From: Candidatus Gastranaerophilales bacterium
GTDB taxonomy: Bacteria; Cyanobacteriota; Vampirovibrionia; Gastranaerophilales; JAQUYY01
NCBI GenBank assembly: GCA_028691575.1
Contig: JAQUYY010000026.1
Span: 1 to 13,580 of the forward strand
DNA length: 13,580 bases
Direction: 5' to 3'
The notes beneath the pieces were generated by a model, which had not been told where the DNA came from, did no database searches, and saw nothing but the letters and a program-made list of their open reading frames with translations. Position numbers and translations under genes: made by a program. Position 1 is the first letter of the stretch. Every line of letters starts with the position of its first letter. Below, piece by piece: positions 5,566 to 13,329 of this stretch.

Positions 5566-5931
5566 TCATCCTTTTTGATCAAAAATTCGGGGGTTTATCT
5601 GCTGTTTATTTAACTTATAGGTTTTTGTAAGTTTTGTACTTTTGTTTACAATAGATAATTCTGTACCAATTTTATTTTTGATTTCTTCTAAAATTTTTAT
5701 ATTTTGAGTTTCAATTTCTTTAATTTTACTAATAATTTCATTGATGTGTTTTTTTTGATTTTCAGCTACGTTTTTAGAAGCTTTATTAATTCTTTTGATA
5801 ATAGTACCCTTTTTTTTAACAAGGGCATCCATTTTATCAAATTCTTTTTTATCTATGCACTCTTTTATTTCCAAAGTTAATTTATAAACTTCGTCATGAT
5901 ATTTTTGTAAATTTTCAAAATCAGTAATCAA
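5566..5931 (-). CDS. FliT/FlgN-like flagellar export chaperone (putative)
   Basis: The 121-residue product is lysine- and glutamate-rich and almost wholly helical (about 3-95), with a coiled-coil look. It ends in PRIFDQKG, similar to the tail seen in many FliT/FlgN-type proteins. Members of these families are cytoplasmic chaperones holding the filament cap FliD or the hook-filament junction proteins FlgK/FlgL for export. The gene starts 9 nt after the fliS stop, the place where fliT sits in many flagellar operons. No ATG begins the frame. The chosen TTG at 5929-5931 has AGGA overlapping the fliS stop codon, 7 nt upstream, which suggests coupled translation. The next methionine is at residue 34. 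The families are poorly conserved in sequence, so position carries much of this call. The reading frame is very likely real. Confidence 0.6.
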   Translation of the reverse strand: MITDFENLQKYHDEVYKLTLEIKECIDKKEFDKMDALVKKKGTIIKRINKASKNVAENQKKHINEIISKIKEIETQNIKILEEIKNKIGTELSIVNKSTKLTKTYKLNKQQINPRIFDQKG

Positions 5932-5940
5932 GTTATAATC

Positions 5941-6366
5941 CTAAGCTGTTTGAACTGTAATTGTTGCGTTTTCATACAGCGAATGTTCTTTTGATGCAAT
6001 TTTAATAGCTTCTTCCCAAGTGTTTTTAAGGTCTTTTAAATGGTTTAAAACTTCTTCAATTGCAGTGATATCTTTTTTTAAATTGGCATGAACTAATTTT
6101 GTATACAAATATTCGTATAAATTATAAAGATTTTGAGCTACTTCTCCGCCTTTTGCCACATCTAATGTATTCATAAATTCAATGATAATTTTTTGAGCAC
6201 CTATTAAATTATTATGGGTTTCTTCAATATTTTTATTTTCAATAGATATTTTGGCTTTATTTAAAAATTGAATAGCACCGTTAAATAGCATTATAAGTAG
6301 TTTTTCCGGAGATGCTGTTTGAACTTGTGTTTGTTGATATTGTTTTATATATGGATTAGGATTCAT
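5941..6366 (-). CDS. fliS: Flagellar export chaperone FliS
   Basis: FliS binds the disordered C-terminus of flagellin in the cytoplasm, prevents premature polymerisation and delivers it to the export gate. The 141 residues match the family along their length: MNPNPYIKQYQQTQVQTASP, then EKLLIMLFNGAIQFL (21-35), MNTLDVAKGGEVAQNLYNLY (65-84), VHANLKKD (92-99) and LKDLKNTWEEA (110-120). The start ATG has an AAAGGGG stretch 5-6 nt upstream. FlaG-like and FliT-like genes flank it on the same strand. The 79-nt gap upstream is extremely AT-rich and may contain an internal promoter (a TATTATAG-like stretch near 6402-6412), but no clear -35 is seen. No flagellin gene lies in the window. Confidence 0.95.
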   Translation of the reverse strand: MNPNPYIKQYQQTQVQTASPEKLLIMLFNGAIQFLNKAKISIENKNIEETHNNLIGAQKIIIEFMNTLDVAKGGEVAQNLYNLYEYLYTKLVHANLKKDITAIEEVLNHLKDLKNTWEEAIKIASKEHSLYENATITVQTA

Positions 6367-6445
6367 TTTTGCCCCTTTTTTTAAGATATCTTTTTATTTT
6401 ACTATAATATATTTAATTTTTTGTAATTTAAATCGATGATTTTTT

Positions 6446-6856
6446 TTAAATCTTTCTGTCAACTAAAATTCCGGATAGATTTTTTGAATTGGAAATAATA
6501 TTTAAAAGGTCACCGGGAGAAATAGTTTCAACAATATTGTCAGTTGTATAATCAATCAATTCAACCATATCAGTTAAGTTATTAAATTTAACTTTGTATT
6601 TTTTTTTGTCAACTATTTGAATATCATTTTGTGCTTGCTGTTCTTCTTCATTATCAGTATAACGTCCTTCTGCATTGGTTTTTTCGTCTTTATTTTCCTC
6701 GGTTTCTTTATCCAGTTTTGTTTTTTCGCCCTCTCGGAGTTCTTTTATAACCGTTTGTGCCTCGTTTTTTGCAGATTGTTCAGCTTGACTTGTAAGTTCT
6801 GTAGGCGTTATCGGTTGATAAAGATTCGAGTTGGCAATTGATATACCATCTAACAT
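6446..6856 (-). CDS. flaG: FlaG-family flagellar protein
   Basis: The C-terminal part (about 82-136) fits the FlaG domain: a short strand KYKVKFNN, then DMVELIDYTTDNIVETISP and GDLLNIISNSKNLSGILVD. This resembles the family pattern of V-V-x-V-x-D-x-x-T-x-x-V-I-R-x-I-P-P-E followed by a helix and G-x-x-x-D. Two usual family residues are replaced: the arginine before I-P is E110-T111. The N-terminal 80 residues are charged and low in complexity, rich in Glu, Lys and Gln, probably disordered. FlaG proteins affect filament length or assembly, but their mechanism is not well settled. The start has AAGGTG close upstream, and the preceding gene ends 14 nt before. Placement next to fliS supports the call, as flaG-fliD-fliS is a common order. 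Here fliD is not between them. Confidence 0.75.
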   Translation of the reverse strand: MLDGISIANSNLYQPITPTELTSQAEQSAKNEAQTVIKELREGEKTKLDKETEENKDEKTNAEGRYTDNEEEQQAQNDIQIVDKKKYKVKFNNLTDMVELIDYTTDNIVETISPGDLLNIISNSKNLSGILVDRKI

Positions 6857-6870
6857 TTTTTCACCTTAGA

Positions 6871-7524
6871 TTAATTAAATCCGGTTGTTACGCACATTAG
6901 CGCCAAAATTAAATTACTGTCCAGATTTTTTATTTGAGCCTTAACGTTTTCTTCAGGCTCTTCAGTAATTTGGTTTTTAGTAGTTTCTATTTCATTTTTG
7001 ATTTCTTCTTCATCTTCAGGCTGAATATCTATTTCAATTAAATGACTGACTTTTTTAATAATATCATTTTTTTCAAGAATTGTATTTGTCTGTTCTTCAC
7101 TTATTTTTTGAATCATTTCGCTGATTCTAGACGAAACAGTTTGCTCTTTATCAGTACTTTCAATATATTCGCCTTCATATTTTTGAAGATAATCACTTAA
7201 AATTTCTTCTTTTTCTTCTTCTGTAGAAGCACTTTCAATATCTTTTTGCACAGAAGTTAATTCTTCTTTTGTTTGAAGAATATCCTGTTCTTTTTGGTCA
7301 ATTAAAGTAGCTTCTTCTTGGAAATCTTGCAACACATAGAATTTATCTGTGATTTCAGATAAATAAAACGATTTCTCAAACGTTTCTGTTTGAGTTGTTA
7401 TTGGTTCTTCGGTGGTTTTTTCTTCGTCTTGGGCTGTTTTTTCTTCCTTGGCAAAAGGAAGTATAATGTCAGTTTTCGGCTCAATAGATTTAGAAAAACC
7501 CAATTCATCCATGCTATAAGACAT
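6871..7524 (-). CDS. Unknown acidic coiled-coil protein heading the flagellar cluster
   Basis: I do not recognise this 217-residue protein. It is very rich in Glu, Lys, Thr and Ile. Predicted helical heptads run from about 66 to 115 and again from 130 to 205, and the segment 26-48 is low in complexity. There is no signal peptide. The C-terminus changes character to LDSNLILALMCVTTGFN, a hydrophobic tail that could be a binding or targeting peptide, or a short membrane-associating segment. The ATG at 7522-7524 has GGAG 8 nt upstream. The FlaG-like gene starts 14 nt after the stop, so the two are cotranscribed and a flagellar or motility role is likely. Candidates would be a chaperone, a hook-length or filament accessory protein, or a substitute at the position often held by fliD. 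None can be argued from motifs. Confidence 0.72.
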   Translation of the reverse strand: MSYSMDELGFSKSIEPKTDIILPFAKEEKTAQDEEKTTEEPITTQTETFEKSFYLSEITDKFYVLQDFQEEATLIDQKEQDILQTKEELTSVQKDIESASTEEEKEEILSDYLQKYEGEYIESTDKEQTVSSRISEMIQKISEEQTNTILEKNDIIKKVSHLIEIDIQPEDEEEIKNEIETTKNQITEEPEENVKAQIKNLDSNLILALMCVTTGFN

Positions 7525-7701
7525 ATTTTTGTCTCCGGGCTAGTCAAAATATCCATATTTTCTATTATATTATATTCCCTTTTTGTCAAAAAAATAAACT
7601 TTTTTTATAAATTTTTTAACATGTTTTAAATGTTTTTAAATTTTTTTTTTGTTAGAATAGTTAATAAGTAGTAAATTTGTAGTATTTTAAGGAAAAAATC
7701 A
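7525..7701. promoter_or_regulatory. Divergent promoter region, flagellar cluster versus malQ
   Basis: For the minus strand there are two overlapping TATAAT boxes (7564-7569 and 7569-7574) and a consensus TTGACA (7584-7589). The spacing between them is only 14 or 9 nt, so either another -35 (for example TTTTTG ending at 7587) or an activator is needed. For the plus strand a TAGAAT (7653-7658) is a fair -10 preceded by a T10 run and no good -35. The malQ ribosome site AAGGA is at 7689-7693. No FliA-type (sigma-28) promoter was found. Confidence 0.5.
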
Positions 7702-9648
7702 ATGTCTCAAAAGTCTTTAACAAATTTAACAAAAATTAACAAAAAAGAATTTATGCAAACAATACAAACTGCTTTAAGTATTTTGGGCAAAAATAATTTA
7801 ACAATGATTATGCATGGAAGCAGTTTTCCTTCATTGGATGAAGGAAATACAGGTTTTGGATCGCCAAATTCCAATGCAGCAAGACTTTTTATCGATTATA
7901 TTTCCGGTATTTTTAACAGTATTCAATTAGGACCGGCCGGTAAAACTAAAGGTGTTGATTCTTCTCCTTATACGGGAACAGCTTTTTCTAATAATACTTT
8001 GTTTATTGATATTTCTGAATTGACTTCTAATAAATGGTCTAATATCTTGTCAACAGCTACATTTGAAAATATTGTTTTAAATAATCCAAATAAAGATATC
8101 AATAAAACAGCATATTCCTATATCTTTCAACATCAGGAAATAGCGTTAAAAGAAGCTTTCGAGAATTTTAAAAGAAAATTAGAGTTAAAAGATAAAAATG
8201 CAATTAAAATCAATATGAATTTTAAAAATTTTGTAAACAATAATATTGAATGGTTAGAAACAGATTCTTTATATGAAGCACTTTCTGTCAAGCATAACAA
8301 CGATTACTGGCCTTTGTGGAATGATGAATCGGATAAAAATCTTTTGAATCAAAAAGATGAGCATGGAAAAAAAGAAGCATGCCAAAGAATTGAAAAAATC
8401 AAAAAAGAATTTGCAGATGTTATTGAATATTATAATTTCTGTCAATTTATCGCAAATGAGCAAAAAGAAGATGTTTTAAAATATGCACAAGAAAAAAACG
8501 TCAAAATGATTGCAGATAGGCAAGTCGCTTTCTCGGACAGAGATTTTTGGGCAAATCAGGCATTCTTTTTAGAGGGTTGGTATTTAGGATGTCCTCCGGA
8601 TTATTTTTCAAAAGATGGTCAGGCATGGGGTTTCCCTGTAATGGATCCGGAAAAGCTATTTAATGTAAATGGTTCGTTAGGTGAAGGCGGTAAAGTTTTA
8701 AAACTGATTTTCAAAAAAATGTTTAGAGAAAATCCCGGCGGTGTCAGAATAGACCATATTGTAGGCTTAATTGATCCATGGGTATACAAAAAAGGTACTA
8801 AACCAAAAGCTGAAGAAGGGGCGGGAAGATTATATTCTTCTCCGGAACATTCAGAATTGTCTAAATATGCTGCTGCAAGCATTGAAAACATTGATTTTGA
8901 ATATGATCCTGATAGTGAATTTAGAATTAAAAATTTGAATAATGAGCAAATTCAAAAATACGGCTCTCTTATTGAAAAAATCGTTATTGCTGCCGCAAAA
9001 GAAGAGGGTTGTGATAAACAAAATATTATATGTGAAGATTTAGGAACTTTGACAAATCCTGTTGAAAAAGTTATGGATGCCTTTGATTTAAGTGGAATGA
9101 GAGTTACGCAATTCGTTCTTCCCGAAAAGCCTAAGCATCCGTATAGAGGTGTCAATGTTGATTCGAAACAATGGATTATGACAGGAACTCATGACAATCA
9201 GCCCGTTTTATTGTGGGCACAATCAATTGACAAAGATGAAGCAAGAGCCCATGCCCAAATTTTGGCATTGGATTTAATCCCCGGTGAAAATGCTCAATAC
9301 AGGGAAACATATACTCAAAATCTTGTAAATTATAGAGAAGAGCTGGCAAAAGCCAAATTTGTCGAGCTTTTTGCAAGTCCTGCAGAGAATATACAGATTT
9401 TCTTTAGTGATTTCTTTGGAATTAAAGATGTTTATAATAAACCCGGCACTTCAGGAGATCAAAACTGGTCTTTAAGGTTACCAAATAATTTTGAAGAATT
9501 TTATATAGAACAGGTTAAAAATAATAAGGCTTTAAATTTGCCGGATGTTTTAAAAAGGGCAATTGAAACCAAAGGTCAGAATTTTGCAAATAAAAATGCC
9601 GATTTGATCGAAAAGCTGGAAAGTTTATCTAAACAGTTAATTGATTAA
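7702..9648 (+). CDS. malQ: 4-alpha-glucanotransferase (amylomaltase, GH77)
   Basis: The enzyme moves alpha-1,4-glucan segments between maltodextrins in the cytoplasm, a step in glycogen and maltose metabolism. The 648-residue product shows the GH77 landmarks. FNSIQLGPAG (71-80) corresponds to the Q-x-L-P-L-G-P strand. CPPDYFSKDGQAWG (297-310) is characteristic. The nucleophile is D351 in GVRIDHIVGL, the acid/base is E445 in ICEDLGTLT, the third carboxylate is D498 in GTHDNQP, and the ending YNKPGTSGDQNWSLRLP is also typical. Two usual motifs are altered: the stretch ADRQVAFSDRDFW (271-283) replaces the usual G-D-L-P-I-Y-V core, and FPVMDPEKL replaces N-P-x-Y-D-W. So this is a divergent member. 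The start has AAGGA 8 nt upstream. It is a single gene, divergent from the flagellar cluster and convergent with the methyltransferase-like gene 14 nt beyond its stop, with no terminator hairpin between them. Confidence 0.93.
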   Translation: MSQKSLTNLTKINKKEFMQTIQTALSILGKNNLTMIMHGSSFPSLDEGNTGFGSPNSNAARLFIDYISGIFNSIQLGPAGKTKGVDSSPYTGTAFSNNTLFIDISELTSNKWSNILSTATFENIVLNNPNKDINKTAYSYIFQHQEIALKEAFENFKRKLELKDKNAIKINMNFKNFVNNNIEWLETDSLYEALSVKHNNDYWPLWNDESDKNLLNQKDEHGKKEACQRIEKIKKEFADVIEYYNFCQFIANEQKEDVLKYAQEKNVKMIADRQVAFSDRDFWANQAFFLEGWYLGCPPDYFSKDGQAWGFPVMDPEKLFNVNGSLGEGGKVLKLIFKKMFRENPGGVRIDHIVGLIDPWVYKKGTKPKAEEGAGRLYSSPEHSELSKYAAASIENIDFEYDPDSEFRIKNLNNEQIQKYGSLIEKIVIAAAKEEGCDKQNIICEDLGTLTNPVEKVMDAFDLSGMRVTQFVLPEKPKHPYRGVNVDSKQWIMTGTHDNQPVLLWAQSIDKDEARAHAQILALDLIPGENAQYRETYTQNLVNYREELAKAKFVELFASPAENIQIFFSDFFGIKDVYNKPGTSGDQNWSLRLPNNFEEFYIEQVKNNKALNLPDVLKRAIETKGQNFANKNADLIEKLESLSKQLID

Positions 9649-9662
9649 GACTTAAAAACGGT

Positions 9663-10436
9663 TTATTTATAAGCTATCAGCCCATACCTCTCTTGAGGAC
9701 AGGACAAAAATTCGCTACTTATTTTGCCTTTTAAAACAAAAGGTATTTTAAATTTATTTAAAAGTTTTATTTGTTCGTCATATTCGGATTTTCCTTGATT
9801 AATAATAAGCATTTGTCCATTTTTATTCAGCAAATTATAAGCTTTTGTTAAAAGTTTTTCAGGCTGAAAATATTTCAATGGCAATCCCCAATATAGCAGC
9901 GGTTCTTTTATTATAAAAGGCAAAATCCATACAATATAGTCGTATTGCTCATTTATATTCATTAAATTATCAACAATATAATTGGTATTTTCTAAATTTT
10001 TTATATAAAAATCCGCATAATCTTTTCGCGAATGCAAATCCGTATATATACGATAAGCATCTAATTCAACTCCGGTAAGTGTCATGTTCTTATAAAAATG
10101 TTTGAAAAAATGATACTCCCCTTGAGCATAAAACCAGTTTTTTGAGCCTATATCAAGTAGTTTAACTGTATTTTCAAAAGTTTTTATCTTGAAATTTTGT
10201 TCTAAAATATCAATTGTATAAAGATTTTCCAGATAATTTTGAATTGTAGAATTGTTTTTTAAATTTTCAAGATTGTATTTTTTTATAAAAAACTGTTCTT
10301 TATCGATCAATTTCTGATTGTTTTTAAATAACTCTGTTTTATCTTCGTTTAAAATACGAAGATCTTTTCTTGAAAACTTTATTCGCTTTCGAAAGAAAAA
10401 ATCTATAATATTATATATATTTTTAAAAAATAGCAT
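9663..10436 (-). CDS. SAM-dependent methyltransferase-like protein
   Basis: The 257 residues contain a Rossmann-like methyltransferase core in the second part. Motif I is VKLLDIGSKN (91-100). The acidic end of strand 2 is LTGVELD (120-126). A strand-4 motif is YDYIVWILPF (165-174), and the late strand LLNKNGQMLIINQG (202-215) is the usual post-motif. Residues 1-90 form a lysine- and asparagine-rich, mostly helical N-terminal part with a short aromatic and hydrophobic start (MLFFKNIYNIIDFFF) followed by basic residues, perhaps a membrane-surface anchor. The substrate is unknown. It begins 8 nt after the symporter stop, without a visible ribosome site, so translation is probably coupled. The glycine-rich loop is less glycine-rich than usual (GSKNW rather than GxGxG), which leaves SAM binding likely but not certain. 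Confidence 0.7.
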   Translation of the reverse strand: MLFFKNIYNIIDFFFRKRIKFSRKDLRILNEDKTELFKNNQKLIDKEQFFIKKYNLENLKNNSTIQNYLENLYTIDILEQNFKIKTFENTVKLLDIGSKNWFYAQGEYHFFKHFYKNMTLTGVELDAYRIYTDLHSRKDYADFYIKNLENTNYIVDNLMNINEQYDYIVWILPFIIKEPLLYWGLPLKYFQPEKLLTKAYNLLNKNGQMLIINQGKSEYDEQIKLLNKFKIPFVLKGKISSEFLSCPQERYGLIAYK

Positions 10437-10444
10437 GATTTAAA

Positions 10445-11992
10445 TTAAGCAGCTATTTCTTGTTCTTCAGATTCTTTATTAAAGATATTTTTAACAGACA
10501 TACCGACATTGAATTTTTGACAATAAGCCGCTAAATCTTTCTTTAATTCCGGCATTAATATATACATGCCCAACATGTTAGGAACTGCCATTGCAAGCAT
10601 CATAGCATCTGTAAAATCTATTATACTTTTTAAATTCATTGAAGATCCAATAACAATAAAGGAACAGAACATTAATTGATAAGTTCTTGTTCTTTTCTTT
10701 CCTTCTCCAAATAAATAGTTCCAAGACTTTTGACCATAATAAGACCATGAAAGTATTGTTGATAAAGCAAATAATATAATTGCAACAGCTAGAACATATG
10801 GGAAGAAAGGCAATACAGTTTTAAAAGCCGCAGAAGTTAGTTCTACACCGCTAATATCAGAATTATATTGAGTATACATTCCGGTAATAATAATTACAAA
10901 AGCAGTCATTGAACAAAGGATTATTGTGTCGATAAACGGCTCTAGCAAAGATACAAATCCTTGAGAAACAGGCTCTTTTGTTCTGACAGCAGCATATGCA
11001 ATAGGTGCCGAACCTGTACCTGCTTCATTGGATTGTACTGAACGTCTTAAACCTATAATAATTACACCGGCAATACCGCCTTCTATTGCTTCAGGTGAGA
11101 AAGCACCTTTTATTATCAGCTCTATGGCATGAGGAAGTTCTGATATATTACATAAAATAACAATTATAGATGCAATCATATACAAAATACACATAAAAGG
11201 CACTACTTTTTCTGTGACTTTTGCTATACTTTTGATTCCGCCAATAATTATTATAGCAATGATTGTAGCAATGATTAAACCGAATAACCAACTATTTGCA
11301 AAGAAAAAGCTTTCTTTGCCACCTGTGATGTTTATTAATTGTTGAGTTGCTTGATTTATTTGAAGCATATTTCCGCCGCCAAGGGCTCCTCCTATACATA
11401 ATATTGAAAATATAACAGCTAAAGGTTGTCCAAGCCATCTCATTTTTTTACGGGTAAGTCCATGTGCAAGATAATGCATAGGACCGCCCGATACGCTTCC
11501 GTCTTCATTAAATCTTCTGTATTTTACGCCTAATGTACATTCAACAAATTTTGATGCCATACCAAAAATTGCCCCGACAGCCATCCAAAACATTGCACCG
11601 GGTCCACCTAAAGATATTGCTACTGCTACTCCTGCAATATTTCCAAGACCTACTGTGCCTGATAATGCAGTAGCTAAGGCTTGAAAAGAAGAAACCTCAC
11701 CGTCATTATCATCATTATCGGCATAATCTCCTTTTGCTACTTTAATGGCATGCTTAAATCCCCATATTCCGATGAATTTTGTCCAGACAGTAAATACAAT
11801 CGCACCTACTATTAGCCATATAATCAATATAGGAACTGATGCTCCGTTTATTGTTATCGGATAAAATACTATTTTTGATACACAATCAGAAATAGGAGCG
11901 ATAATTTTATCGATTTTTTCGTCTATGCCGTTTGCAAAAACAGTTGTTGTGCTACATAAGAACACAAGAATGCTAAGAATGATTTTTGCCAT
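10445..11992 (-). CDS. Sodium:alanine/glycine symporter, AGCS family
   Basis: AGCS proteins are inner-membrane carriers importing small neutral amino acids (Ala, Gly, sometimes Ser or Gln) with Na+ or H+. The 515 residues show the family segments SSFQALATALSGTVGLGNIA (101-120) with GVAVAISLGGPGAMFWM following, GGPMHYL (169-175), GGALGGGNMLQ (201-211) and SNEAGTGSAPIAYAAVRTKE (321-340), and about ten hydrophobic helices. Before the first transport helix there is a signal-peptide-like start, MAKIILSILVFLCSTTTVFA, then a hydrophilic stretch. The frame extends five codons further, to a TTG at 12007, but no ribosome site serves it, while GGAAAGAG precedes the ATG at 11990-11992, so the ATG is chosen. 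The methyltransferase-like gene follows in the same operon. The transported amino acid cannot be told from the sequence. Confidence 0.94.
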   Translation of the reverse strand: MAKIILSILVFLCSTTTVFANGIDEKIDKIIAPISDCVSKIVFYPITINGASVPILIIWLIVGAIVFTVWTKFIGIWGFKHAIKVAKGDYADNDDNDGEVSSFQALATALSGTVGLGNIAGVAVAISLGGPGAMFWMAVGAIFGMASKFVECTLGVKYRRFNEDGSVSGGPMHYLAHGLTRKKMRWLGQPLAVIFSILCIGGALGGGNMLQINQATQQLINITGGKESFFFANSWLFGLIIATIIAIIIIGGIKSIAKVTEKVVPFMCILYMIASIIVILCNISELPHAIELIIKGAFSPEAIEGGIAGVIIIGLRRSVQSNEAGTGSAPIAYAAVRTKEPVSQGFVSLLEPFIDTIILCSMTAFVIIITGMYTQYNSDISGVELTSAAFKTVLPFFPYVLAVAIILFALSTILSWSYYGQKSWNYLFGEGKKRTRTYQLMFCSFIVIGSSMNLKSIIDFTDAMMLAMAVPNMLGMYILMPELKKDLAAYCQKFNVGMSVKNIFNKESEEQEIAA

Positions 11993-12207
11993 AATTTCTC
12001 TTTCCAAATTTTACTTATCCATAGGCGTTAATGAGTATATTAACTTATTTTTTAACCCTTTTAATAACACGATTAAAGTATTATTAATCAATACAGTTTA
12101 TAATTTTAACAAAAACATGAATAATTAAGTGTAAAAATCACAATATTTTTTACACTTAAGCTTGAAAGCCGTGTTATATTTGAAAAGTTTTTTTTACAAT
12201 TTGATTA
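11993..12207 (-). other. Intergenic region upstream of the symporter, with a 13-bp inverted repeat
   Basis: A perfect 13-bp inverted repeat (12125-12137 with 12147-12159, 9-nt loop) lies 48 nt past the OYE gene's stop on the minus strand. It may be that gene's terminator, but the T5 run lies inside the stem and only TTAATTATT follows, so it is less typical than the other terminators here. Between it and the symporter are AT-rich stretches suitable as -10 boxes (TAATAAT near 12080-12086, TATACT near 12033-12038) without clear -35 partners. The small palindrome GATTAA-N7-TTAATC is at 12071-12089. No gene is seen. Confidence 0.5.
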
Positions 12208-13329
12208 TTAATTTGAATTTTTTAGTTCTCTAATTTCTTGTTTTCGCTCTAAAATACATCTTGTGCCTGTTTTGCACCAACATTTATTGCATGCTACACA
12301 TTTTGGTCTGTATTGCCGGTCTTTTTTCCATTTATTTATTAAATCATTTTCACAAATTAATGTCCTTGCTAAGGAAAAATATTGAATTTTTGTATTGTTT
12401 AACAATTCTTCCATCAAGGTATAAGTTCTGTTTCCACCGACTAAAATAACAGGGATATCAATTTTTTCAGCTAATTTTGTTGCAAATTCTCTAAAATAAG
12501 ATTGTTTGTCTGAATCCGAGAAAATCCTTTTTCTGAAAACTTCTTTGCCGGGATCATTTAGAGCCATACCGCCACTAATTTCAATGGCATCAATTCCTTT
12601 TTTTGCAATTTCAATACAGGTATATTCAGAATCTTCAAAATCCAAACCGCCCTCATCAAAGTCAGAACAGTTAATTTTTACAAAAACATTAAAATCTTTA
12701 TTGACCTTTTCTCTAACTGCGTCAATAATTTCCAGTAAAAATCTTGTTCGATTTTCCTTGTTTCCGCCATATTCGTCGGTTCTTCTATTATAATAAGGGC
12801 TTAAAAATTGGCTTAATAAATAGCCGTGAGCACAATGGATTTGAACACCGTCGTAACCTGCTTTTTTTGCCATTAAAGCAGCATTTGCAAAACCTTCTTT
12901 TACTTTTTTAAAATCGCTCCTGTTCATTTCTTTTGGCATAATTCCAAATCTTTTATGCTGAATTGCCGATGGAGCAAGAATTTTTTTACTTTCAGCCGTA
13001 TATCTTGTTTGAGAGCCTCCATAAGCCAATTGCAAAATTATGTTGGTATTATATTTATGGATTTTATCAGTTAAAATTTTGTGTTTAGGGATCAAGTCCA
13101 TACTATAAGCCCCAAGCATATTTGGAGTTGTTCTTTCATCAGGTAATATATTTGCATATCCTGTAATAATAGTTCCTACACCGCCTTTTGCAAGGTTTTC
13201 GTATGCCGAGATTAATTTTTCGGTAGGCTGACCTTTTTCATCTGCCATATTCATCCAGACAGCCGACCTTATAAATCTGTTTTTTAGTTTCATCGAGTTA
13301 ATTTTGGTTTCATCAAATAAACTTAACAT
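12208..13329 (-). CDS. Old Yellow Enzyme family NADH:flavin oxidoreductase with C-terminal cysteine cluster
   Basis: The 373 residues form an FMN-binding TIM barrel of the OYE family, which reduces activated C=C bonds (enones, enoates, dienoyl thioesters) with NAD(P)H in the cytoplasm. Seen: LFDETKINSMKLKNRFIRSA (4-23), GVGTIITGYA (50-59), QLAYGGSQ (100-107), the substrate-binding pair H165 and H168 in GVQIHCAHGYLLSQFLSPYY, then the family hallmark NRRTDEYGG (181-189), FVKINCSDFDEGG (216-228), the phosphate site PVILVGGNRT (293-302) and YFSLARTLI (317-325). The tail has C344, C347, C350, C352 and C358. This resembles the [4Fe-4S] region of 2,4-dienoyl-CoA reductase and trimethylamine dehydrogenase relatives, but the C-terminal NAD(P)H-binding domains of those enzymes are absent. 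The start has AAAAGGAAA upstream. It is a single gene with its own promoter. The substrate is unknown. Confidence 0.93.
   Translation of the reverse strand: MLSLFDETKINSMKLKNRFIRSAVWMNMADEKGQPTEKLISAYENLAKGGVGTIITGYANILPDERTTPNMLGAYSMDLIPKHKILTDKIHKYNTNIILQLAYGGSQTRYTAESKKILAPSAIQHKRFGIMPKEMNRSDFKKVKEGFANAALMAKKAGYDGVQIHCAHGYLLSQFLSPYYNRRTDEYGGNKENRTRFLLEIIDAVREKVNKDFNVFVKINCSDFDEGGLDFEDSEYTCIEIAKKGIDAIEISGGMALNDPGKEVFRKRIFSDSDKQSYFREFATKLAEKIDIPVILVGGNRTYTLMEELLNNTKIQYFSLARTLICENDLINKWKKDRQYRPKCVACNKCWCKTGTRCILERKQEIRELKNSN

Noticed and set aside
7398..7629. Overlapping frames on both strands at the flagellar/malQ divergent region
   Set aside because: They are low-complexity by-products of A/T runs and overlap the well-supported 217-residue gene.
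8269..9376. Several minus-strand frames within malQ
   Set aside because: They lie wholly inside a GH77 gene with intact catalytic motifs and have no ribosome sites or recognisable products.
11993..12007. TTG start giving the symporter five extra residues (MEREI)
   Set aside because: There is no ribosome site before the TTG, and the bases in question themselves form the purine-rich site for the ATG at 11992.
12031..12087. 18-codon plus-strand frame in the gap upstream of the symporter
   Set aside because: It is too short, has only a weak AGG before it, and its translation is simple A/T-driven composition.
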